Below are positions 7,566 through 13,112 of a stretch of 13,112 nucleotides of DNA, piece by piece. The DNA comes from an uncultured Bacteroidota bacterium (GTDB lineage Bacteria; Bacteroidota; Bacteroidia; Chitinophagales; Chitinophagaceae): assembly GCA_903881265.1 (NCBI GenBank), contig CAIRSV010000115.1:1-13112 (forward strand), given 5' to 3'. The notes under the pieces are model-generated. The model was given only the letters and a program-made list of their open reading frames with translations. It was not told the DNA's origin and ran no database searches. The position numbers and the translations under genes are program-made. Each line of letters begins with the position of its first letter. Position 1 is the first letter of the stretch.

Positions 7566-8171
7566 TTGCTGCTCCAATACTTACACAAACATGAATATGA
7601 AGCCGGTTGCGATGAAGCCGGACGGGGTTGCATTGCGGGTCCTGTGTGCGCAGCAGCAGTAATCTTGCCGCATGATTTCTTTCATCCTTTATTGAATGAT
7701 TCCAAGCAATTAAGCGAAGAAAATCGGTACTTGTTGCGCCCTGTGATTGAGCAGCACGCCATCGCTTTTTCGGTGGCTTTTGTGGATCATCTTCAAATCG
7801 ATAAAATTAATATCCTGCAGGCTTCTTTTCTTGCGATGCATAAAGCTATTGGTAAACTCGACCGGAAACCTACTTTTTTATTGATTGATGGTAATCGCTT
7901 TAAGTCATACAAAAAGATACCACATGAATGCATCGTCAAGGGCGATAGCAAATATGCGTCCATTGCCGCAGCCAGCATTTTAGCCAAAACCTATCGTGAT
8001 GATTTGATGGAGAATTTACATAAACGTTTTCCCGTTTACAATTGGAAGCAAAATAAAGGATACCCAACAGTGGCACATAGAGAGGCTGTGCTAAAATTTG
8101 GCATGAGTGATTATCATCGTAAAACATTTGCTTGTGTGCCTAAGCAAATGGAATTACTATTTAATCAATGA
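7566..8171 (+). CDS. rnhB: Ribonuclease HII
   Basis: A 201-residue RNase HII, which nicks DNA at embedded ribonucleotides and removes RNA from RNA-DNA hybrids. Motif I is GCDEAGRGCIAGPV (14-27) with Asp16 and Glu17; DSKQLS follows at 45-50; FLLIDGN (104-110) holds Asp108; AKTYRDD (140-146) holds the last acidic residue, Asp145; KGYPTVAHREA (164-174) is the C-terminal signature. All catalytic positions are present and the length is normal. The start appears to be TTG at 7566: there is a TAA in frame at 7554-7556, no ATG lies before motif I, and the resulting MLLQYLHKHEYEAGCDEAGRG has the usual N-terminal length. It is divergent from ctaA and convergent with rpiB, 16 bp away. Confidence 0.94.
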   Translation: MLLQYLHKHEYEAGCDEAGRGCIAGPVCAAAVILPHDFFHPLLNDSKQLSEENRYLLRPVIEQHAIAFSVAFVDHLQIDKINILQASFLAMHKAIGKLDRKPTFLLIDGNRFKSYKKIPHECIVKGDSKYASIAAASILAKTYRDDLMENLHKRFPVYNWKQNKGYPTVAHREAVLKFGMSDYHRKTFACVPKQMELLFNQ

Positions 8172-8187
8172 TAAGAAGGGCAGAAAA

Positions 8188-8628
8188 TTATAAATCGATT
8201 TTCTCAACTCTATTCTGATGTCGGCCACCTTCAAACGGGGTGTTTAGAAACGCATCGGTAAACGAAATAGCCTCTTCGATAGAAATGAAACGGGCAGGCA
8301 GGCAAATTACATTCGCATCATTATGCTGACGCGCTAATTCAGCCACATCTTTACGCCAGCAAAGCGCTGCCCGGATGCCAGCGTGTTTATTGGCCGTGAT
8401 ACAAACACCATTGGCACTACCGCAAATTAAAATACCGAAATTCGCTTCGTTCGATTCGACCGTCAAAGCCACAGGATGCGCATAATCGGGATAATCGACA
8501 CTGTCTACTGTATTTGTGCCTTTATCTATCATCTTTATTCCCATTGATTCAAGATGTGTTTTGATGGCATTTTTATATTCCACACCGGCGTGATCACAAC
8601 CGATAGCAATCGTCAAATCGCTTTGCAT
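8188..8628 (-). CDS. rpiB: Ribose-5-phosphate isomerase B
   Basis: A 146-residue RpiB, interconverting ribose 5-phosphate and ribulose 5-phosphate in the pentose phosphate pathway. Signatures: IGCDHAG (9-15); DYPDYAHPVA (46-54); GILICGSANGVCITANK (65-81) with the catalytic Cys69 and the phosphate-binding loop; RAALCW (86-91); ARQHNDANVICLPAR (99-113) with His102; and FEGGRHQNRVEKI (132-144) with Arg136, His137 and Arg140. Length matches the family. RpiB is close to the LacA/LacB galactose-6-phosphate isomerases, but the complete RpiB signatures and the lack of lac genes favour RpiB. It starts 27 bp after the stop of the coiled-coil gene on the same strand, so the two are probably cotranscribed. 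Confidence 0.94.
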   Translation of the reverse strand: MQSDLTIAIGCDHAGVEYKNAIKTHLESMGIKMIDKGTNTVDSVDYPDYAHPVALTVESNEANFGILICGSANGVCITANKHAGIRAALCWRKDVAELARQHNDANVICLPARFISIEEAISFTDAFLNTPFEGGRHQNRVEKIDL

Positions 8629-8655
8629 AACTGATAATTTATTGAAGGTTTGTTT

Positions 8656-9603
8656 TTAGTGAAGCTTCACCATTTCTTTTCCGATTTTATAACCCATATG
8701 GTAGATTTCTACTTTATAGGTTCCTTTGGCAAATGTAACCGATGGTTTCCAATCGGTAGAAATGCCCTTTACTTTTTCGCCTTGTTTGTACGGAATTGTT
8801 TTAGACGCGGTATACGATTTTTCAGAATTATCAGATAGTTTAAACTTGCTGCCATTACTCGAAATAACGTTTCCGTTTGGATCGTATACACAGATATAGA
8901 TAATCTTTTCGCCGCTTTCGCTTATTCTGTTGTCATCTAAATCAAACGAGATGCGAATTAAATCGACCTTACTAGCTTTGATTGTTTCCTTTTCTTTTTC
9001 TTTTCCAAACAGGGTTTTAGTATTGTTGATAGCCTCCATGTTGATACCCGAAGCATGCAGTACGGATCCTAATTCAACGGTTTTTTCAAGGCCTTTTTTT
9101 TCCTCGGTGAGCATGGCTTTTTCTTGTGTTAGTTGTCCTTTCTCTTCGGTGAGCGCTCTCTTGTCTTCACTCAATTCTACATTTTCTTGTTTCAATGCAG
9201 TAATCTGTTCTTGATAACCTGTCATTTTTGATTTCAAATTATCAATGAGTTTATTTGCTTCAGCCAATTGCCCCTTGGTTAGATTTTTTTGTTTAAGAAT
9301 CGATTCGATTTTCGATTTCATGGCACTCAGTTCTCCGTCTTTGGTGGTCAGTAAACTGTCCATTTGAACACTTTGTGATTTCATTTCATCCAAGCGTTTA
9401 AGGGCATCGTTATATTCTGTTTCAATGGTTGCTTTATCATTACTCACAGTAGCTACCTGATTCGTAAGATCTTCATTTTGATCTTCGACCTTATTTTTTG
9501 TTAGGAAGAAATAGATGCAAGCTGCAAGAAGAAGAGCGATGATGCCGAGATAAATCCAATGTGGACTAAATCCTTTGCGCGGCTCGTTTGAATTGATTTC
9601 CAT
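8656..9603 (-). CDS. Membrane-anchored coiled-coil protein, function unknown
   Basis: A 315-residue protein I cannot assign to a characterised family. A short cytoplasmic N-terminus (GFSPHW) is followed by one membrane span (about 16-34, IYLGIIALLLAACIYFFL). A long, charged coiled coil covers about 40-178 and ends in tandem seven-residue units of LTxEK type (LTEEKGQ, LTQEKAM, LTEEKKG at about 151-171). A linker with KEKEKETIKA precedes a beta-rich C-terminal domain (about 205-315), with VDLIRISFDLDDN, KIIYICVYDPNG and a final GTYKVEIYHMGYKIGKEMVKL. The last part looks like an Ig/CBM-like beta sandwich, probably in the periplasm. There is no lipobox or enzyme motif. A stalk holding a folded head off the inner membrane is a fair structural guess. 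rpiB follows closely, but the two proteins have no obvious shared function. Confidence 0.8.
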   Translation of the reverse strand: MEINSNEPRKGFSPHWIYLGIIALLLAACIYFFLTKNKVEDQNEDLTNQVATVSNDKATIETEYNDALKRLDEMKSQSVQMDSLLTTKDGELSAMKSKIESILKQKNLTKGQLAEANKLIDNLKSKMTGYQEQITALKQENVELSEDKRALTEEKGQLTQEKAMLTEEKKGLEKTVELGSVLHASGINMEAINNTKTLFGKEKEKETIKASKVDLIRISFDLDDNRISESGEKIIYICVYDPNGNVISSNGSKFKLSDNSEKSYTASKTIPYKQGEKVKGISTDWKPSVTFAKGTYKVEIYHMGYKIGKEMVKLH

Positions 9604-9622
9604 GATAGTGGGGTTTGGATAG

Positions 9623-9651
9623 CAAAGGTAACCATTGCCTCATCAAATGTA
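9623..9651 (-). promoter_or_regulatory. Two candidate -7 boxes for the coiled-coil gene and rpiB
   Basis: On the minus strand, TACCTTTG (9630-9623) and TACATTTG (9651-9644) both match TAnnTTTG exactly. The nearer one ends 19 bases before the ATG at 9603. Neither has a good -33 element at the usual spacing. They lie in the 102-bp divergent gap shared with the exonuclease gene, for which I see no clear plus-strand promoter. Confidence 0.4.
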
Positions 9652-9705
9652 TTATTGTCTGTGTAAAGATTTGTTATTATTTTTATCATCAAACAACCAA
9701 CTACT

Positions 9706-10440
9706 ATGATAAAAGCAGAAAACCTGTTGTTGATTGATATAGAGACCGTCCCGCTTTATAGTTCCTATCAGCAACTGAATGAAAAATTGCAAAAACTCTG
9801 GGACAAGAAATCGCTGACTTTAGACAAAGAAAACACCGACACCGCCGCTAGCTTCGCTGAAAAAGCTGGTATCTACGCTGAGTTTGGTAAGATTGTTTGT
9901 ATTGGACTTGGGTATTTTGTCAAAACAAATGAAAGCTATTCCTTAAAGGTAAAAACCTTAGCCGGACATGATGAGAAAAAACTACTCGAAGATTTTCGTG
10001 ATGTATGTAACAAGTTTTTCAGGAATACCGAAAAGCAATTTTGCGGACACAATATCCGCGAGTTTGATATGCCTTACATATGCCGGCGTTCATTCATCAA
10101 TCAGGTAAAGCTGCCTGATGTGTTGATGGATCTTCAAAACAAAAAGCCCTGGGAAAATCCCATGCTCGACACCTTACAATTTTGGAAGTTTGGCGAGTAT
10201 AAGAATTTCACCTCGGTCGATTTGCTGTCTACTATACTGGATATTGACAGTCCGAAAGATGATATCGATGGAAGCGAGGTCGCGGCTGTTTATTGGAAAG
10301 AAAATGATCTCGACCGTATCGTTCGTTATTGTACTAAGGATGTGGTAACCGTCGCGCAGATCTTGATGCGTCTCAATGCTATGCCCTTGTTGAACGATGA
10401 CGATGTGGTGGTCATGAATGATGAAATGACTGAACGCTAA
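9706..10440 (+). CDS. PolB-like DEDD-family 3'-5' exonuclease
   Basis: A 244-residue stand-alone 3'-5' exonuclease of the PolB-proofreading-like type (PF10108-like, by motif recognition), likely acting on DNA ends in the cytoplasm. Exo I is LLIDIETVP (8-16) with Asp11 and Glu13; Exo II is FCGHNIREFDMPYI (112-125) with Asp121; LDTLQFWKFGEYKNF (154-168) follows; Exo III is RIVRYCTKDVVTV (204-216) with Tyr208 and Asp212, the YxxxD form. No polymerase domain is attached. The last 15 residues are acidic (NDDDVVVMNDEMTE). A spacer between Exo I and the next strand (about 21-60) contains conserved-looking FAEKAGIYAEFGKIVCI. It is on the same strand as holA, 252 bp upstream, but holA has its own promoter candidate. 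Substrate and pathway are not known. Confidence 0.87.
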   Translation: MIKAENLLLIDIETVPLYSSYQQLNEKLQKLWDKKSLTLDKENTDTAASFAEKAGIYAEFGKIVCIGLGYFVKTNESYSLKVKTLAGHDEKKLLEDFRDVCNKFFRNTEKQFCGHNIREFDMPYICRRSFINQVKLPDVLMDLQNKKPWENPMLDTLQFWKFGEYKNFTSVDLLSTILDIDSPKDDIDGSEVAAVYWKENDLDRIVRYCTKDVVTVAQILMRLNAMPLLNDDDVVVMNDEMTER

Positions 10441-10526
10441 ATCAATTCGTTTCATAAAGTATTCTAACCACATTGGCTGGTTTGCAACCTGTGCCGCATC
10501 ATCCATATTTTTTTAGAGCATTTCTT

Positions 10527-10542
10527 TCAACACCATTGTTGA
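10527..10542 (+). terminator. Weak hairpin after the exonuclease gene
   Basis: TCAACA and TGTTGA are perfect 6-bp arms with a CCAT loop, followed by TTTATTTAAA. The stem is short and AT-rich and lies 86 bases past the exonuclease stop. It is only a possible terminator. Confidence 0.25.
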
Positions 10543-10638
10543 TTTATTTAAACAGTAATTATTCATAGTAGTTTAATTTTCGATGCTACATTGATCAATG
10601 AAAAGATAATTGTGATGTCACAGGTGAATGAAATTTCT

Positions 10639-10669
10639 TTTTTCAATGGGTTGAACCGTATTACCTTTG
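10639..10669 (+). promoter_or_regulatory. Candidate promoter of holA
   Basis: TTTT (10639-10642), a 19-base spacer and an exact TACCTTTG (10662-10669) fit the Bacteroidota pattern, with the same spacing as at ctaA. The -7 box ends 23 bases before the holA ATG. Confidence 0.5.
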
Positions 10670-10692
10670 AAACCTATCGCTAAGCAGCACGC

Positions 10693-11694
10693 ATGAAAGA
10701 AGTAAACGAACTGATCAAACAAATTAAACAAGGCGAATTGAAACCCGTCTATGCCTTCGATGGCGAGGAACCTTATTTTATCGATTTGCTTTGCGAGGCC
10801 TTTGAAAACGATGTGTTGCAGCCACACGAAAAAGATTTTAATTTTACTACCTTCTACGGCAAAGATGCCACATGGTCGGCCGTGGTCAATGAATGCAGAA
10901 GTTACCCTGCCTTCTCCCAACGACGTCTCGTCATACTCAAAGAAGCGTCGCAGCTGAAGGATTTTACCCAACTCGAAAGTTATATTCAACAACCATTGCC
11001 TAGTACGATTCTTGTGATAGCGCATAAGTATAAGAAGATTGATGGTCGCTCTAGCATCGTCAAGGCTATCAAGAAGCAAGGCGTCTATCTTACCTTTGAC
11101 AAAATCAGGGATTATAATCTCAGCGATTGGATACTCAATTATTGTACCACCAAGAACATTAAGATCACACCCACCAATGCTGAATTGTTGGGCACTTACT
11201 TAGGCACCGATTTACAGAAGATTGTCAATGAGCTTGAGAAAGTGTTGATTAATGTGGGTGATAAGAAGGAAATCACCGCCGAGTTGATCGAAAAGTATAT
11301 CGGCATCAGTAAGGATTATAATGTGTTTCAATATCCGACCGCCATTCTTGAACGGAATGCCGAAAAAAGCTATCGTATTGCCAACTATTTTATTGCCAAT
11401 CCAAAAGAAGGGCCAATGGTATTGGTGACGTCGATGTTGTATTCACAGTTTTCGAAATTGTATCAATATCATTATGCTAAAAATATGCCTGCCAAAGACA
11501 TTGCAGCGGTCTTAAAAATCAACTCGTTTTTTGTCAAGGATTATCAGAAGGCGTCGCAACTCTTCAACTTATCACAAACAGTTGAGGCGATTGAAATTAT
11601 TCATCAATATAATTTAAATGCTATCGGGTTGAATACGGCCACGAATGATAGTACCCTATTAAAAGAACTGACGGCCAAACTTTTATTATTATGA
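10693..11694 (+). CDS. holA: DNA polymerase III subunit delta
   Basis: A 333-residue HolA, the delta subunit of the clamp loader that opens the sliding clamp and loads it on primed DNA. The N-terminal domain (about 1-140) has KPVYAFDGEEPYFIDLL (17-33), the SYPAFSQRRLVILKEA block (70-85, the 'F/R-LV-I' signature before the clamp-contacting region), and STILVIAHKYKKIDGRS in the equivalent of the degenerate nucleotide-binding core. The middle domain (about 140-210) has LLGTYLGTDLQKIVNELEKV, the usual lid-domain helix. The C-terminal collar (about 211-333) is helical, with LERNAEKSYRIANYF and VLVTSMLYSQFSKLYQYH. Length is normal. The final codon overlaps the next gene by four bases (ATGA). Confidence 0.92.
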   Translation: MKEVNELIKQIKQGELKPVYAFDGEEPYFIDLLCEAFENDVLQPHEKDFNFTTFYGKDATWSAVVNECRSYPAFSQRRLVILKEASQLKDFTQLESYIQQPLPSTILVIAHKYKKIDGRSSIVKAIKKQGVYLTFDKIRDYNLSDWILNYCTTKNIKITPTNAELLGTYLGTDLQKIVNELEKVLINVGDKKEITAELIEKYIGISKDYNVFQYPTAILERNAEKSYRIANYFIANPKEGPMVLVTSMLYSQFSKLYQYHYAKNMPAKDIAAVLKINSFFVKDYQKASQLFNLSQTVEAIEIIHQYNLNAIGLNTATNDSTLLKELTAKLLLL

Positions 11695-12161
11695 AAAAGA
11701 TACCCTTACTGCTGCTGATGATTGTTACGACTCTATCATTGTCTGCCATGAAGAAGAAAGCGACACACTATGTCAAGTATGTGAGTGGCACGTTCTCCAA
11801 CAACGAAGGGACTATTCGAAAAGTTGGTTGTGTATATGAATTTGTCATCAACACATGCACAGATAATATCATTATTGATTCGGTATGGTTTGGTGCCACA
11901 CCTGTGCCATGTGATTTACTTGAAATAACATCAAGACATAAAACAGACCTTGCCAATACAAAAGGAATGTATATCGTTCGAGCCAATAAAGATGTATATA
12001 AGAATTTCAATGCACAGGTAGATTCAACCTTATCACACGCTGCATTCAAAGCGCCTTTTGCGTTTAAAGGTGATGCTGTGATCATGTATAAAGTAAACGG
12101 GAAACGTTATTATGTATACGTGACGAATGTAAAAGAAGTAAAGGCTAAGGGTTATCGTTAA
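11691..12161 (+). CDS. Small secreted protein coupled to holA, function unknown
   Basis: A 156-residue protein I do not recognise. Residues 1-19 are a clear signal peptide (MKKIPLLLLMIVTTLSLSA) with no lipobox, so a soluble periplasmic or exported protein is expected. The mature part is mostly beta-strand-like, with KKATHYVKYVSGTFS at its start, three cysteines (47, 56, 74) and a C-terminal KVNGKRYYVYVTNVKEVKAKG hairpin-like segment. No catalytic motif or sorting domain is visible. The start codon overlaps the holA stop in ATGA, the usual sign of translational coupling, so it should be made from the holA transcript although its export signal shows it works elsewhere. It converges with ribF, with seven bases between the stop codons. 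Confidence 0.8.
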   Translation: MKKIPLLLLMIVTTLSLSAMKKKATHYVKYVSGTFSNNEGTIRKVGCVYEFVINTCTDNIIIDSVWFGATPVPCDLLEITSRHKTDLANTKGMYIVRANKDVYKNFNAQVDSTLSHAAFKAPFAFKGDAVIMYKVNGKRYYVYVTNVKEVKAKGYR

Positions 12162-12168
12162 ATAAGGT

Positions 12169-13098
12169 TTAGAAACGAGATAATGCGTCTTGCTTATCGA
12201 TAGTGAGTTGTGCAATAAGTTCATCGATACCATTGAATTTTATTTCATCACGCAACTTGTCGACAAATTCTATCCGTAATGTTTCGTCATAAATATCTTG
12301 ATCAAAATCAATGATGTTCACTTCGATGGAACGATGGTTGCTAGATGAAATTGTTGGTCTCACACCGATATTGAGCATAGCCTTATATGCAGTTTCCTTG
12401 AGATACGCTTTCACAGCATAGACGCCATTGGCAGGTATCAGCTTGTGTGCATCACCTACGTGTACATTAGCAGTTGGAAATCCGATGAGTCGCCCACGTT
12501 TTTCGCCATGAATCACCACACCTTCAAGCGTGTAATATTTTCCTGCAAGTTCATTGGCTTTTTTAATATCCCCGATATGCAAGGCGGCTCTGATTTTAGT
12601 CGATGATACAGCAATATGTTCAATTTCCTGTACAGGTATTTCTTCTAGTTGAAATCCGTAAGTTGCTTTCACCGATTCTAGCAATTGATAATTCCCTTGA
12701 CGGTTTTTTCCGAAATGATGGTCGTATCCAATGATGATGGTGTGCGGGTGAAAATTGCTGACAATAAAATCACGTATATAGGCTTCAGCTGAAATGTCAG
12801 AAAATGCTTTTGTAAAAGGGACTATCACTACATTGTCGACATGAAGTGCTTGTAAGGCCTTGATTTTTTCTTGCGATGTACTAAGTAGTTCGATGGGTGT
12901 CGAGTTGGGTGCCACGACAAAGCGGGGATGCGGATCAAATGTGATGATAATACTTTCGCCATCTACCTCTATCGCTTTTTTACGCAATCGTTCAATAATC
13001 TTTGCATGCCCGAGATGAACGCCATCGAAAGTACCTATGGTGAGCACCGGGTTTTTGAAGGGTGGTAAATTATCTAATCCTTTGAACACTCTCATCAT
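12169..13098 (-). CDS. ribF: Bifunctional riboflavin kinase/FAD synthetase
   Basis: A 309-residue RibF, which phosphorylates riboflavin to FMN and then adenylates it to FAD. The N-terminal adenylyltransferase half has TIGTFDGVHLGHAKII (20-35, the HxGH nucleotide-binding motif), ITFDPHPR (52-59), GYDHHFGKNRQG (124-135) and VSSTKIR (164-170). The C-terminal kinase half has GVVIHGEKRGRLIGFPTANV (193-212), IPANGVYAV (221-229), MLNIGVRPT (241-249) and RSIEVNIIDFDQDIY (256-270) with the catalytic Glu259. Length and order are typical. Two ATG codons in a row (13098 and 13095) are both possible starts; the frame stays open to the window edge, so a slightly longer N-terminus cannot be excluded, though the family normally begins with this MRVFKGL sequence. 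Confidence 0.93.
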   Translation of the reverse strand: MMRVFKGLDNLPPFKNPVLTIGTFDGVHLGHAKIIERLRKKAIEVDGESIIITFDPHPRFVVAPNSTPIELLSTSQEKIKALQALHVDNVVIVPFTKAFSDISAEAYIRDFIVSNFHPHTIIIGYDHHFGKNRQGNYQLLESVKATYGFQLEEIPVQEIEHIAVSSTKIRAALHIGDIKKANELAGKYYTLEGVVIHGEKRGRLIGFPTANVHVGDAHKLIPANGVYAVKAYLKETAYKAMLNIGVRPTISSSNHRSIEVNIIDFDQDIYDETLRIEFVDKLRDEIKFNGIDELIAQLTIDKQDALSRF

Positions 13099-13112
13099 AT
13101 CATCATCAAGTC

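Larger units (their letters stand above)
10441..10692. other. 252-bp intergenic region upstream of holA
   Basis: The longest gap in the window. It contains the weak hairpin at 10527-10542, an eight-T run at about 10507-10514, an AT-rich stretch (about 10540-10590) and the holA promoter at 10639-10669. A 22-codon frame at 10615-10683 overlaps that promoter and is not taken as a gene. I recognise no structured RNA or riboswitch. Confidence 0.5.

Noticed and set aside
8930..9214. A 94-codon plus-strand frame, Ser/Phe-rich
   Set aside because: Antisense shadow of the coiled coil; the Ser/Phe bias mirrors Lys/Glu codons on the other strand.
10174..10506. A 110-codon minus-strand frame overlapping the exonuclease 3' end
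   Set aside because: Two thirds is antisense to the exonuclease Exo III region, and no family motif or start signal is seen.
10615..10683. A 22-codon ATG frame just upstream of holA, possible leader peptide
   Set aside because: It overlaps the best holA promoter, so it would not be on the mRNA from that promoter, and it shows no attenuator-like codon run or hairpin.
10618..11079. A 153-codon open frame on the minus strand across the start of holA
   Set aside because: It lies antisense to a clear holA, has no recognisable domain, and its low-complexity Phe/Leu-rich composition is what the reverse of holA codons gives.
11768..12085. A 105-codon minus-strand frame inside the small secreted protein gene
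   Set aside because: The plus-strand frame has a proper signal peptide and ATGA coupling to holA; the reverse frame has neither.
1..13112. CRISPR array, tRNA, rRNA, insertion sequence or phage island
   Set aside because: I saw no regularly spaced short repeats, no tRNA-like cloverleaf, no transposase or integrase motif, and no terminal repeats; the genes are mostly conserved housekeeping functions.

Overview
The window looks like a piece of the chromosome of a member of the Bacteroidota, probably near the Chitinophagales/Sphingobacteriales. The evidence is two secreted multi-PKD proteins ending in the CHU_C type B sorting domain of the type IX secretion system, a DUF4271 gene directly upstream of a Bacteroidota-type hemD, and several upstream boxes matching the Bacteroidota -7 consensus TAnnTTTG in place of sigma-70 boxes. 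The DNA is moderately AT-rich and Shine-Dalgarno sequences are weak. I see no tRNA, rRNA, CRISPR array, insertion sequence or phage gene. Coding density is high, and no gap without a gene exceeds 300 bases.

Layout. (1) 1-1746, minus strand: a DUF4271 membrane protein, then hemD (uroporphyrinogen-III synthase), whose 3' end lies outside the window. They probably form one transcript from a promoter near 1763-1791. (2) 1838-6286, minus strand: two tandem secreted proteins of 691 and 755 residues. Their C-terminal halves (three PKD repeats, an Ig-like module and CHU_C) are paralogous, but their N-terminal modules are unrelated. A clear intrinsic terminator separates the two. (3) 6397-7443, minus strand: ctaA/COX15, heme A synthase. 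(4) 7566-8171, plus strand: rnhB (RNase HII), apparently starting at TTG, divergent from ctaA. (5) 8188-9603, minus strand: a membrane-anchored coiled-coil protein of unknown function, followed by rpiB (ribose-5-phosphate isomerase B). (6) 9706-12161, plus strand: a PolB-type DEDD 3'-5' exonuclease, a 252-bp gap with a promoter, holA (DNA polymerase III delta), and a small secreted protein overlapping holA by four bases. (7) 12169-13098, minus strand: ribF (riboflavin kinase/FAD synthetase).

How the genes relate. Most are housekeeping: tetrapyrrole and heme synthesis (hemD, ctaA), DNA replication and maintenance (rnhB, the exonuclease, holA), pentose phosphate metabolism (rpiB) and flavin cofactors (ribF). 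The accessory part is the T9SS substrate pair, probably exported and anchored on or released from the cell surface. I did not find a convincing new multi-gene system. The items most worth following are the pair of T9SS paralogs with swapped N-terminal modules, the DUF4271-hemD pairing with its lysine-rich HemD tail, the anchored coiled-coil protein beside rpiB, and the uncharacterised secreted protein coupled to holA.
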